A stretch of 64,000 nt of DNA, taken from the NCBI RefSeq assembly GCF_029975155.1, contig NZ_JARKPQ010000139.1:28954-92953 (forward strand), read 5' to 3'. The notes under the pieces are model-generated. The model was given only the letters and a program-made list of their open reading frames with translations, made no database searches and was not told where the DNA came from. The number at the start of each line of letters is the position of its first letter. The stretch's first letter is position 1. This document shows, one piece after another, positions 27,364-34,620 of the stretch. The DNA is from Propionicimonas sp. (lineage in GTDB: Bacteria; Actinomycetota; Actinomycetes; Propionibacteriales; Propionibacteriaceae). Both the position numbers and the translations under genes were made by a program.

Positions 27364-28352
27364 GCCCGCGCCTCCTCGGCGAAGAAGTCGTCGGGGGCGT
27401 AGACGCCCGCCAGCATCGCCTCCACGGTGGGTTCCTCGCCCTTGGTGCCGAAGACCACCGCGTCCCTGATCTCCTGCCGGACGCCGGCCTGGATCGCGTC
27501 CAGTTCCTCCTGGGTGAGGACGTCCTCCTCCAGCACCTGCGCCGCGTAGTGGGCGATCGGGTCGCGGTCGCGCCATTCGGCGATCTCGGCCTTGCTGCGG
27601 TAGAGGTTCTTGTCCGACTTCGAATGCCCGCGCCAGCGGTAGGTGACGGCGTCCACGAAGCTGGGGCCCTGGCCGGCCCGGGCGCGCTCGACGGCCCGTC
27701 CGACCGCTTCGGCGACCGCCTCGACGTCGTTGCCGTCCACGGTCTCGCCCGGCATGCCGTAGCCGGGGGCCTTGTCGCTGAGCTTCTCGACCTTGTAGGC
27801 GGCGAGGCTCGGCAGGGACATGCCGTACTGGTTGTTCTCGCAGAGGAACACCACCGGCAGGTCCCACATGGACGCGAGGGTCATCGCCTCGTGCCACGCG
27901 CCCTCGCCGACGGCGCCGTCGCCGTGGACGCAGACCGTGACGTTCGTGGTGCCGCGCATCTTCTGGGACAGGCCGGCGCCCGCGGCGATCGGCAGGCCAC
28001 CGGCGACGATGCCGTTCGCGCCGAGGTTGCCGGTGGCGACGTCCGCGATGTGCATCGAGCCGCCGCGTCCCTTGCAGTAGCCGTTCTCGCGGCCGAGCAG
28101 CTCGGCCATCATCCGGCCGAGGTCGGCGCCGCGGGCGATGGTGTGGCCGTGGCCACGGTGCGTACAGGTGATCACGTCACCCTCGCCCAGGTGCAGGCTC
28201 GTGCCGACCGGCACGGCCTCCTGCCCGATCGAGAGGTGCATGGTGCCGTGCATCATGCCCCGCCCGTAGAGGTCCTCCACCGCTTCCTCGAACAGCCGGA
28301 TGCGCCACATGTCCCGCAGCACGTCCGTCACTCGTTGCTTGTCCCATGACAT
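27360..28352 (-). CDS. 2-oxoacid/acetoin dehydrogenase E1 alpha subunit
   Basis: A 330-residue subunit with [21 protein letters not shown], and the TPP motif [17 protein letters not shown]...CENNQYGMS. The short length and GRGGSMHI fit AcoA/PdhA-type E1alpha of actinobacteria. It is the first gene of the three-gene dehydrogenase unit, immediately after a SorC regulator and a repeat. Upstream (28353-28420) is a short AT-richer stretch that may hold the promoter. Assignment between pyruvate, acetoin or another 2-oxo substrate is open. Confidence 0.91.
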   Translation of the reverse strand: MSWDKQRVTDVLRDMWRIRLFEEAVEDLYGRGMMHGTMHLSIGQEAVPVGTSLHLGEGDVITCTHRGHGHTIARGADLGRMMAELLGRENGYCKGRGGSMHIADVATGNLGANGIVAGGLPIAAGAGLSQKMRGTTNVTVCVHGDGAVGEGAWHEAMTLASMWDLPVVFLCENNQYGMSLPSLAAYKVEKLSDKAPGYGMPGETVDGNDVEAVAEAVGRAVERARAGQGPSFVDAVTYRWRGHSKSDKNLYRSKAEIAEWRDRDPIAHYAAQVLEEDVLTQEELDAIQAGVRQEIRDAVVFGTKGEEPTVEAMLAGVYAPDDFFAEEARA

Positions 28353-28423
28353 GCCGTCAGTTTAGCCCGATGACGCAAGTTCTGTCACTCTGAGCCATCC
28401 ATAACGCATATTCTTGCAGATGT

Positions 28424-28507
28424 GGGGACAGGTCCCATTCCCGTTCACGTGACGCGGAATGGACCTGTCCCCAGTGGGAAGCGTGACGCGGAATGGGACC
28501 TGTCCCC
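28424..28507. repeat. GGGGACAGGTCCCATTCC inverted repeat with extra right arm
   Basis: A left arm GGGGACAGGTCCCATTCCCG (28424) is followed by two right arms, GCGGAATGGACCTGTCCCC (ending 28472, with one deletion) and GCGGAATGGGACCTGTCCCC (ending 28507). Simple copies are at 34558-34607 and, cut by the window end, at 63974. It lies between the SorC regulator stop and the E1alpha start. Confidence 0.87.
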
Positions 28508-28538
28508 ATTTCCCGCCACCCGGGCCGGGCGGACGGGG

Positions 28539-29501
28539 CTACTCGGCGCCGGCGAGGTTGAGCACGGCCCGAGCGAGGTCCTCGTCGACGACGACCTCGT
28601 CCAGCGTGCCGGAGCGCAGGGCGCCGACGACGCCGAGCGCCTTCTCGACGCCGGCGGCCAGGCCGACCACGTCCGGGATGGCGGTGAGCTGCTCGACGGT
28701 GATCCCGATCACCCGCTGCGAGGTGGGCAGGCCGAGCGGACGGCCGTTGACGTCGTAGAAACGGCCACAGATGTCCCCGGCCGGGGCCTGGCGCGACAGC
28801 AGCGCGGCCTCCGACTCGTTCAGGTGCATGGCCGCGACCACCCGGCGCGAGTTGTGCACGCCGAAGGAGCCGACGCCGACGAAGGCGAGGTCGACCGCCG
28901 CCGCCCGCTCCACGGCTGCGCGGATCACCGACTCGCGAGTCAGCGCGAGCCACGTGCCGGGTGACTCCACGACCGCCGGCGACTCGAACCGGAACGAGAT
29001 CGCCCGCAGCTTCGCCGCCAGCACCTCCAGCGAGGTGTTGCCCGCGGGGCCGGCGTCGGACGGCAGCCCGCCGACGAGTGGGCAGATCCGCAGGGCGGCG
29101 TTCACCGGCTCGATGTTCACCAGCCCGGCGAACCGCTCGATCATCGCGCCCCAGCTGATCCCGAAGGACGTGATCCGCGGGTAGCGCTCCTCGAAGATGT
29201 GCGCAGCCGCCTGCGCGACCACCTCGATCGGCGAGCGGCCCCGCGGTCGCGGGACGACGAAGGCCGTCTTCACCCCGAACGCCCGGCACAGGCCCTGTTC
29301 GAGCTCGGTGACGTGGCCGATCACTCCCGGATCGTGGATCCGGACCTCGACCAGGCCCTGGTCCCGCGCCGCCGTGAGAATCCGGGAGACGCTCGAGCGG
29401 GAGATGCCCAGGGTCTTCGCGATCTCTCCCTGGGAGCGATCCTCGAGGTAGTACAGCCGAGCGGCCTTGACCAGGACGTCTTGACTTCGGGGAGCCGGCA
29501 T
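28539..29501 (-). CDS. SorC-family sugar-responsive transcriptional regulator (2)
   Basis: A 320-residue SorC regulator: HTH (YYLEDRSQGEIAKTLGISRSS) and sugar-phosphate-binding domain (ITSFGISWGAMIERFAG; GITVEQLTAIPDVVGLAAG; LRSGTLDEVVVDEDLA). The ATG at 29501 has GGAGG 4 nt before it; the longer frame upstream is not supported. It lies between the PTS/oxidoreductase genes and the E1/E2 genes, all on one strand. A TTGCAC-N4-GTGCGG site upstream (29553) matches a site before srlA, so this protein is a good candidate for the PTS operon regulator and for autoregulation. Confidence 0.91.
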   Translation of the reverse strand: MPAPRSQDVLVKAARLYYLEDRSQGEIAKTLGISRSSVSRILTAARDQGLVEVRIHDPGVIGHVTELEQGLCRAFGVKTAFVVPRPRGRSPIEVVAQAAAHIFEERYPRITSFGISWGAMIERFAGLVNIEPVNAALRICPLVGGLPSDAGPAGNTSLEVLAAKLRAISFRFESPAVVESPGTWLALTRESVIRAAVERAAAVDLAFVGVGSFGVHNSRRVVAAMHLNESEAALLSRQAPAGDICGRFYDVNGRPLGLPTSQRVIGITVEQLTAIPDVVGLAAGVEKALGVVGALRSGTLDEVVVDEDLARAVLNLAGAE

Positions 29502-29552
29502 CTCACCTCCGTCCGGATCCTGGTGCTGCCGTGGCACCATTGCGAAGCCTAG

Positions 29553-29568
29553 TTGCACAAACGTGCGG
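29553..29568. promoter_or_regulatory. Candidate SorC operator upstream of regulator (2)
   Basis: TTGCACAAACGTGCGG is a palindrome with the same 6-4-6 layout as TTGCACCATTGTGCAC at 33537-33552 before srlA. A further GGCACCATTGCG half-match is at 29533. The shared pattern suggests one regulator for both promoters. Confidence 0.6.
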
Positions 29569-29584
29569 ACGGAGGCGATCCGGC

Positions 29585-29629
29585 GATTCCCCGTCCGGCC
29601 CGATCCACAACGGCCGCGGACGGGGAATC
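29585..29629 (-). terminator. Hairpin after the SAF-domain oxidoreductase gene
   Basis: The 13-bp arms GATTCCCCGTCCG and CGGACGGGGAATC, 19 nt apart, follow the stop codon of the oxidoreductase within 10 nt. There is no T-run; it probably ends or attenuates the PTS operon transcript before the SorC regulator gene. Confidence 0.6.
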
Positions 29630-29635
29630 GGCAGG

Positions 29636-30934
29636 TCAACCGATGACGCCGGACCTGACCAGCGCATCCTGCAGCCGACGCATCGCCACCAGCGGCCTGG
29701 TCTCGTCGACCTCCACGTCGTCGTAGGTGAGCGTGGCGCCCGCCTCGAGGTCGCGCTTCAGCACGCAGCCCGCCACCAGACCGATCGGGATGGCGTTCAG
29801 CTCCTTGGCGACCTCGGTGTCCACCGTCCAGCCGTGGACGTGATGCCCGCCCATGCCCTCCAGCACCGTGCCGGCCGTGAGCGGGAACTTCGCCTTCGCG
29901 GTCACCTCGGAGCGCCAGGTCTTGGTCTGGAAGTCGGCGGCGCGGTTCAGCACGGCCTCGCTGATCGACAGGTGCGCCTCGATGGACGCCAGGTGGTGCG
30001 GCCGGTAGACCGCGTAGTACGGGCCGGTGCCGAACTTCAGGTAGTCCAGCTCGTGGGTGACGACCGGATCCTCCGAGCGGACCACCACGAAGATGCCGGG
30101 CGCCACGTCGCCCTCGACGGTGTACTCCACCACGGGGGTGTTGCCGAGGATGCCGCCGTCCGCCGCCGGGATCAGCTTCTTCGCCAGCTCGTCCACCGTG
30201 CAGGACGGACCGTGCATGCCGGCCACGTCGACCGGGAAGCCCGTGGCGTTCGACAGTGCCGCCATCTCCAGCTGTGTCTTGGTGCCGTCGGTGAACTCGC
30301 ACAGCATGCGCGGGTTCATGTTCTTGCGCGCAGCTTCCTCAGCGACGTCCTCCGGCACGTCGGTGGGCCGGTTGGGGTTGTTCTTGCCCTTGCCCGCGGC
30401 CACGACGGTGAGCCCCAGGTCCTCGGCGTACTCCACCAGCTTCACGCACTCGACCGGCTCGTCGCCGCGGCAGATCGTGTAGACCTGATTGCCCGCGTTG
30501 GCAATGCTGGACAGCAGCAGGCCGACGGTCACGTCCGCCTCGACCGTCATCAGCGCGACGTCCTTCTTCCCCACCAGGGACGCGTAGGCGATCTGCGCGG
30601 CGATCTCCGGCACACCGGACACCTCCAGCACGATGTCCACCGGCAGCCGCGGCATCAGCAGGCCGTCGTCGATCACGACAGCGCGGCCGGCCTCGACGAG
30701 TGCGGCGGCCCGCGCGACGTCGGTCTCGACGGTCACGTCCTTCCGGCCGGCCTTGGTGAGCGCCTCGACCCCACGCTCGACGGCGATGTCGGCGACGGCC
30801 GCGACCTCCATTCCCCTGGCCCGCTCGATCTGGGCGATCAGACCGCTGCCCATCTGGCCGGCGCCGACCACGCCGACGCGTACCGGATGGCCGACCTTGC
30901 GCTGCCGCTCAAGGAGCCCCTGGGTGTAACTCAT
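29636..30934 (-). CDS. NAD(P)-dependent oxidoreductase with C-terminal SAF domain
   Basis: A 432-residue homoserine-dehydrogenase-like protein: N-terminal Rossmann domain (VRVGVVGAGQMGSGLIAQIE, residues about 18-37), a central catalytic domain, and a C-terminal SAF-type region (IPIGLVAGCVLKRDLEAGATLTYDDV). The ATG at 30934 has AGAGGA 7 nt upstream. It is the last gene of the glucitol-type PTS operon and takes the position where a sugar-alcohol-phosphate dehydrogenase (SrlD) would be expected; no SDR-type SrlD is present nearby. Its likely job is oxidation of the imported polyol phosphate, but the reaction is inference from context only. Confidence 0.83.
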   Translation of the reverse strand: MSYTQGLLERQRKVGHPVRVGVVGAGQMGSGLIAQIERARGMEVAAVADIAVERGVEALTKAGRKDVTVETDVARAAALVEAGRAVVIDDGLLMPRLPVDIVLEVSGVPEIAAQIAYASLVGKKDVALMTVEADVTVGLLLSSIANAGNQVYTICRGDEPVECVKLVEYAEDLGLTVVAAGKGKNNPNRPTDVPEDVAEEAARKNMNPRMLCEFTDGTKTQLEMAALSNATGFPVDVAGMHGPSCTVDELAKKLIPAADGGILGNTPVVEYTVEGDVAPGIFVVVRSEDPVVTHELDYLKFGTGPYYAVYRPHHLASIEAHLSISEAVLNRAADFQTKTWRSEVTAKAKFPLTAGTVLEGMGGHHVHGWTVDTEVAKELNAIPIGLVAGCVLKRDLEAGATLTYDDVEVDETRPLVAMRRLQDALVRSGVIG

Positions 30935-30953
30935 CTCGATTCCTCTCGTACTC

Positions 30954-31397
30954 TCAACGGGGACTGCTCTGCGTCCGGGGGATCCGGATCCGGCCCGCGG
31001 ACGGTGCTTGTGGGGTCTTCGTCGTGGGCTTGGCGCCCGGGAGCATCCCGAGTGCGCTGTCGACAGCGCGTTGCAGGTGTTTGTTCTCACCGGTGCGCTC
31101 GGCGACGGTGGCGATGGGCCCGGTGAGTTGGGGTGCGGGGCGCAGCCGGCTGAAGATGGTGGCGCCGGTCATGGCTTTGGCCTCGACGATCTGGTCGGTG
31201 GCGGGGTCGACGAGCAGGACGACCAGCGCACCGCTGAGGCGGCCCTTGTCGCGTCCGCTGACCAGGCGGAGTTGGCGTCCGGCGTTCTCGCGGGCCATCT
31301 CGTTGACGACCTTGAGGTAGCCGCGATGCTGCCACAGGGAGAGCACGATGCTGGCGACCATGGCGCCGAGCAGGAGGAGCGCGAACTGCCAGCCCAT
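30954..31397 (-). CDS. gutM: Glucitol operon activator-like protein
   Basis: A 147-residue protein with one N-terminal membrane helix (MGWQFALLLLGAMVASIVL) followed by the GutM/SrlM core (GYLKVVNEMARENAGRQLRL). In enterobacteria and lactobacilli the homologue activates the glucitol operon. It is 2 nt after the srlB stop and 19 nt before the oxidoreductase start. The C-terminal tail (about 115-147) is Pro/Thr/Lys-rich and not conserved. Here regulation is more likely by SorC; the role of GutM is unclear. Confidence 0.85.
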   Translation of the reverse strand: MGWQFALLLLGAMVASIVLSLWQHRGYLKVVNEMARENAGRQLRLVSGRDKGRLSGALVVLLVDPATDQIVEAKAMTGATIFSRLRPAPQLTGPIATVAERTGENKHLQRAVDSALGMLPGAKPTTKTPQAPSAGRIRIPRTQSSPR

Positions 31398-31399
31398 GG

Positions 31400-31777
31400 T
31401 CAGGCCTCCGGGTCGCGATGGACGGCGATCTGGTCGCCGACCGCGGGGACGGGGACGTCACCGGACGCCTTCACCGCACCCGGCAGCAGGTCGGCGTCGC
31501 CGACGTTGAGGTACACCACGATGTGGCCCAGCTGACGGAAGTTGCCGTTCGCCATCGAACCGACCTCATCGATCCTCATCGAGGTGTTCCCGATCCACAG
31601 CCGATCGCCGACCTGGATCGGCTGGAACTCGGATTCAGGGCCACAGTGCACGAGGCTGACCTCCGCCAGCGCGTCGGGAACCGGCTGGCCGAACAGGATG
31701 AACACCCCGGCCTCGAACAGCTCCGCCGCGTCGGATCCGATGTGGACCACCGAGGACCGCCAGATGGGCTGGGTCAT
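31400..31777 (-). CDS. srlB: PTS glucitol/sorbitol-type EIIA
   Basis: A 125-residue EIIA of the glucitol family that passes phosphate from HPr to EIIB. Seen: VLF-like FILFGQPVPDALAEVSLVH, with a histidine in VSLVHCG, and QLGHIVVYLNVGDADLLPGAV, all typical of SrlB. Length matches the about 120-residue family norm. It is separated from srlE by 65 nt containing a 12-bp-stem hairpin. Confidence 0.92.
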   Translation of the reverse strand: MTQPIWRSSVVHIGSDAAELFEAGVFILFGQPVPDALAEVSLVHCGPESEFQPIQVGDRLWIGNTSMRIDEVGSMANGNFRQLGHIVVYLNVGDADLLPGAVKASGDVPVPAVGDQIAVHRDPEA

Positions 31778-31796
31778 GAAGGCTTTCCTTTCGTAC

Positions 31797-31833
31797 GGTG
31801 CCCTGGCGAGCCGAGTCGGCCCGCCAGGGCACC
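31797..31833 (-). terminator. Intercistronic hairpin between srlE and srlB
   Basis: GGTGCCCTGGCG pairs perfectly with CGCCAGGGCACC across a 13-nt loop that can itself pair. It lies between two PTS genes of one operon, so mRNA processing, stability or partial termination is more likely than a full stop. Confidence 0.62.
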
Positions 31834-31842
31834 GGGGTTGGG

Positions 31843-32835
31843 TCAGATGAGCAGGAAGGATGCCAGGTAGGCGATGACCACCGAGACCGGCGAGGTGATC
31901 TGGCGGGAGAACAGCACCGCGGGCACACCGACCGCGACCGTCTCGGGTTCCGCCTCGCCCAGGGACAGGCCCACCGGGACGAAGTCACAGCCGACCTGGC
32001 CGTCGATCGCGAACAGCGTCGGCAGCGCGTACTGCACCGGCAGGGCACCGGCGGCGATCTGGGTGCCCATCAGCACACCGATCACCTGTGCGATCGCCGC
32101 GCCTGGTCCGAGGATCGGCGACAGGAACGGCAGACCGACGATGATGCCCAGCAGGACCAGCCCGAACGGGTTCCCCGCCAGCGGGGTCACCGCCTGCGCG
32201 ATCCAGTTCGACAGTCCGGTGTAGGTGACGATGCCGATCAGCAGCGACACGTACGCCATGAACGGGATGATCGTGTTCAGGGTCAGCTTCAGCGCCTGCC
32301 GGCCGGAGGACAGCAGCGTGTTGATGAAGTAGCCGATCGCGTTGCCGAACTTGATCACGAACCCCATGAAGCCCTTGGCCTCGACCGCAGCAGCCCGCGG
32401 CGCCCCGCCGGCGGCCACCGCCGCCACCGCCTCCGCCGTGGTGTCACCGAGCGGCACCGCGCCGGCCTCGGCCAGCGTCACCTCCGCCGGGGTGACCGCG
32501 GAGACGAAGATGTCGTCGGTGATGAACTGCGCCAGCGGCCCACCCGGCTCACCGGGATAGATGTCGACGGTCGGGATCCGCTTCTTCGGGTACACACCGA
32601 TCCGGGCCGTGCCGCCGCAGTTGATCACCGCGCACAGCACCTGGGCATCGGGAATGTTGTTCACGAACCCGTCCACGGCCTCCGCGCCGGACAATTCCGC
32701 GATCTTCGCCGCGACCGGGTGGATCCCGCCACCGGTCACCGACAGGACCACGTTCTTCTCCGCCGTCGGCTGCAGGGTCAGCCCGCTGCCCCAGCCACCA
32801 CGGCCCTTCACGATCTTCACAGCCTGGTAGCTCAC
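31843..32835 (-). CDS. srlE: PTS glucitol/sorbitol-type EIIBC2
   Basis: A 330-residue protein: N-terminal EIIB domain (YQAVKIVKGRGGWGSGLTLQ; phosphocysteine probably in AVINCGGTARIG) and a C-terminal membrane domain with IIPFMAYVSLLIGIVTYTGL, GLPFLSPILGPGAAIAQVIG and DGQVGCDFVPVGLSLGEAE, the SrlE signature. The GTG at 32835 has GGAGG 6 nt upstream and overlaps the srlA stop (GTGA). Together with srlA and srlB it imports and phosphorylates a polyol, presumably glucitol or a relative. Confidence 0.92.
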   Translation of the reverse strand: MSYQAVKIVKGRGGWGSGLTLQPTAEKNVVLSVTGGGIHPVAAKIAELSGAEAVDGFVNNIPDAQVLCAVINCGGTARIGVYPKKRIPTVDIYPGEPGGPLAQFITDDIFVSAVTPAEVTLAEAGAVPLGDTTAEAVAAVAAGGAPRAAAVEAKGFMGFVIKFGNAIGYFINTLLSSGRQALKLTLNTIIPFMAYVSLLIGIVTYTGLSNWIAQAVTPLAGNPFGLVLLGIIVGLPFLSPILGPGAAIAQVIGVLMGTQIAAGALPVQYALPTLFAIDGQVGCDFVPVGLSLGEAEPETVAVGVPAVLFSRQITSPVSVVIAYLASFLLI

Positions 32836-33434
32836 AGCACACCTCCCTCGGACTTCGCGCCCTGGATCTGACCGGCCTCGTACATCTCGTCGAACCGCTT
32901 GAAGGTCTCCTGGTGACCGCCGCGGTTGATCAGGATCCGGGTGATCCACTGGGTCAGGTAACCCCGGATGATGATCACGATGATGCCGACGATGAAGTAC
33001 AGCACCGCCAGCCGCGCGTACGACTCCGGCGCGATCTGCCGCACGCCCTCGGCCACACCGGCCCAGACGAACAGCTCACCCGCGTTCGCGTGCGGGAAGA
33101 ACGCCGTCACCGGGTGCACGAACGACACCGCAGAGTCGTAGAACGCCGGCTTGTACTTCTCCGGCAGGAATCGACCGAAGGTGTAGGCCATCGGGTTGGT
33201 CAGGATGATCACCGCGATGATCGGCATGATCGAGTAGCGGGTGATCGCGTACTTGCCCGCCCACTGCACCGCCCGGGTCACCCGCTCCTCACCGATCCAG
33301 GTGGTCACCGCATACATCGCGGTCAACAGCACGATCAGCAACGGCAGGATGCCTGTGATCAGACCCATCAAGCTCTCGGCCGACTTGTTGAACAAGCCGA
33401 TGAAGTGTTCAGCGAACCACGTGATTGCGTCCAT
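32832..33434 (-). CDS. srlA: PTS glucitol/sorbitol-type EIIC
   Basis: A 200-residue membrane component with four to five hydrophobic segments and FGRFLPEKYKPAFYDSAVSF and HPVTAFFPHANAGELFVWAG, conserved in SrlA. It is the first gene of the PTS operon, with a GGAGGG ribosome site 9 nt before the ATG and a candidate SorC operator about 100 nt upstream. Confidence 0.92.
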   Translation of the reverse strand: MDAITWFAEHFIGLFNKSAESLMGLITGILPLLIVLLTAMYAVTTWIGEERVTRAVQWAGKYAITRYSIMPIIAVIILTNPMAYTFGRFLPEKYKPAFYDSAVSFVHPVTAFFPHANAGELFVWAGVAEGVRQIAPESYARLAVLYFIVGIIVIIIRGYLTQWITRILINRGGHQETFKRFDEMYEAGQIQGAKSEGGVL

Positions 33435-33536
33435 CTACCGGTTCCCTCCAGGATTCGGCGCCACCACCGGCGCGACCAAGCCCACGGCCAACGCCGCGAG
33501 CGAAACTGATGGCATCAGCAACTCCTTTGTTCTGGT

Positions 33537-33552
33537 TTGCACCATTGTGCAC
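33537..33552. promoter_or_regulatory. Candidate SorC operator of the srl PTS operon
   Basis: TTGCACCATTGTGCAC is a palindrome upstream of srlA with the same layout as the site at 29553 before the SorC regulator gene. SorC-family operators commonly contain TGCAC/GTGCA-type half-sites of this kind. It is probably bound by the 320-residue regulator. Confidence 0.62.
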
Positions 33553-33697
33553 ACTCTTTCGGACATATGTGCACTGGACGGAAGCTAAGCACACTCTGGA
33601 ACGGCATGCAAGAGGGCGGCCAGCAATCAGCGTCGCGTCGCGGCGACGTCCGCCTGAACGATTCTGCGCAATCCTGCGGACGCGCGGAAACGGGCGT

Positions 33698-33816
33698 GAC
33701 CAAGCCACCCCCGCACCCACCCCCGTCATCCCGGCGAACGCCGGGACCGCACCGCGCGGGCCCGACCATGCAGCCCCCGCACCCACCCCCCTCATCCCGG
33801 CGAACGCCGGGATCCC
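33698..33816. repeat. Two copies of the GGATCCCGGCG palindrome with flanking direct repeat
   Basis: Palindrome copies GTCATCCCGGCGAACGCCGG at 33725 and CTCATCCCGGCGAACGCCGG at 33791 each follow a CCCCCGCACCCACCCCC tract (period 66 bp). It is a local tandem duplication of an intergenic repeat unit between srlA and carD. Confidence 0.85.
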
Positions 33817-33836
33817 ACCCGGAAGCGGGCACGACA

Positions 33837-33866
33837 AAGCCGCCCCCGCTAGGGCGGAGGCGGCTT
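33837..33866 (-). terminator. Terminator-like hairpin after carD
   Basis: AAGCCGCC (33837-33844) pairs with GGCGGCTT (33859-33866), with additional CCC/GGG pairing inside. It lies 11 nt past the carD stop and is followed on the minus strand by CTTTG. It fits a rho-independent terminator with a short T tract. Confidence 0.72.
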
Positions 33867-33876
33867 CAGCGTGAAC

Positions 33877-34362
33877 TCAGGAGGCGAGGACCTCATCCAG
33901 CAGGACCTCTGCACGGTCCTCTGCGACCTTCTCGGCGAGCGCGAGCTCGGAGACCAGGATCTGCCGTGCCTTGGCGAGCATGCGCTTCTCGCCCGCGGAC
34001 AGGCCGCGCTCCTTCTCCCGACGCCACAGGTCGCGGACGACCTCTGCGACCTTCAGGACGTTGCCGGAGTGCAGCTTCTCCAGGTTCGCCTTGTAGCGGC
34101 GGGACCAGTTCGTCGGCTCCTCTGCGTGGGGCGCACGCAGAACGGTGAAGACCCGTTCCAGCCCGTCCGCGTCCACGACGTCCCGAACGCCGACCAGATC
34201 GAGGTTGCACGCCGGTACCCGCACCACCAGGTCGTTCTGACCGACGATGCGCAGCACAAGATAGAGCTTGTCCTCGCCTTTGATCGCTCGGGTTTCCAGG
34301 GCTTCGATCACTGCCGCGCCATGATTGGGGTAGACCACCGTTTCACCGACTGTGAACGTCAT
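33877..34362 (-). CDS. carD: CarD-family RNA polymerase-binding transcription factor
   Basis: A 161-residue CarD: N-terminal RNA-polymerase-interacting domain ([20 protein letters not shown]) and a C-terminal helical DNA-binding domain with the conserved tryptophan in [17 protein letters not shown]. CarD stabilises open promoter complexes, especially at rRNA promoters. The start at 34362 is fixed by family alignment; the frame continues upstream without support. In many actinobacteria carD is followed by ispD and ispF; here a terminator and the srl/aco block intervene. Confidence 0.95.
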   Translation of the reverse strand: MTFTVGETVVYPNHGAAVIEALETRAIKGEDKLYLVLRIVGQNDLVVRVPACNLDLVGVRDVVDADGLERVFTVLRAPHAEEPTNWSRRYKANLEKLHSGNVLKVAEVVRDLWRREKERGLSAGEKRMLAKARQILVSELALAEKVAEDRAEVLLDEVLAS

Positions 34363-34557
34363 ATAACTTCGACCACCTTTCCCGGCTGTCAAGTCTAGCA
34401 CAGCGCGCCGCCAGGTTCCTCTGTCTCTCCTAGCCAGAGCCAGTTTACAGGGGTTGACAGGACGTGGATTCTGTGCCTGAGGACCCGGTGTTCGGCAGGA
34501 CTCCTTGCCAGAAGCACGTCCTGACAATTGAGCGCGAACGGCGGTTGCCCCGGACAC

Positions 34558-34607
34558 GGGGACAGGTCCCATTCCCGTTCAGGCGAACGGGAATGGGACC
34601 TGTCCCC
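34558..34607. repeat. GGGGACAGGTCCCATTCC perfect inverted repeat
   Basis: Two perfect 23-bp arms (34558-34580 and 34585-34607) flank AGGC. It lies 13 nt downstream of the fruA stop, in the 258-bp gap between fruA and the carD promoter, and could form a strong hairpin in the 3' end of the fru transcript. Related copies are at 28424 and 63974. Confidence 0.9.
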
Positions 34608-34620
34608 GGTTGGTGAGCGA

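Larger units (their letters stand above)
33435..33876. other. Gene-free spacer between srlA promoter and carD end
   Basis: The 442-bp gap holds the srlA leader, a SorC-type operator (33537), a near-palindrome ACATATGT at 33563-33570, an AT-richer stretch that is probably the srlA promoter, repeats at 33698-33816 and the carD terminator (33837-33866). No coding sequence is supported. Confidence 0.7.

Noticed and set aside
28539..30302. 587-residue version of the SorC regulator
   Set aside because: The extra N-terminus is antisense-like sequence through the gap and neighbouring gene; GGAGG before the ATG at 29501 fixes the start.
33563..33570. ACATATGT as a second SorC operator
   Set aside because: It does not match the TTGCAC-N4-GTGC layout; only the general position is suggestive.
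24005..33876. Genomic island with att sites or integrase
   Set aside because: No integrase, tRNA or flanking direct repeat was found; the insertion idea rests only on gene order.
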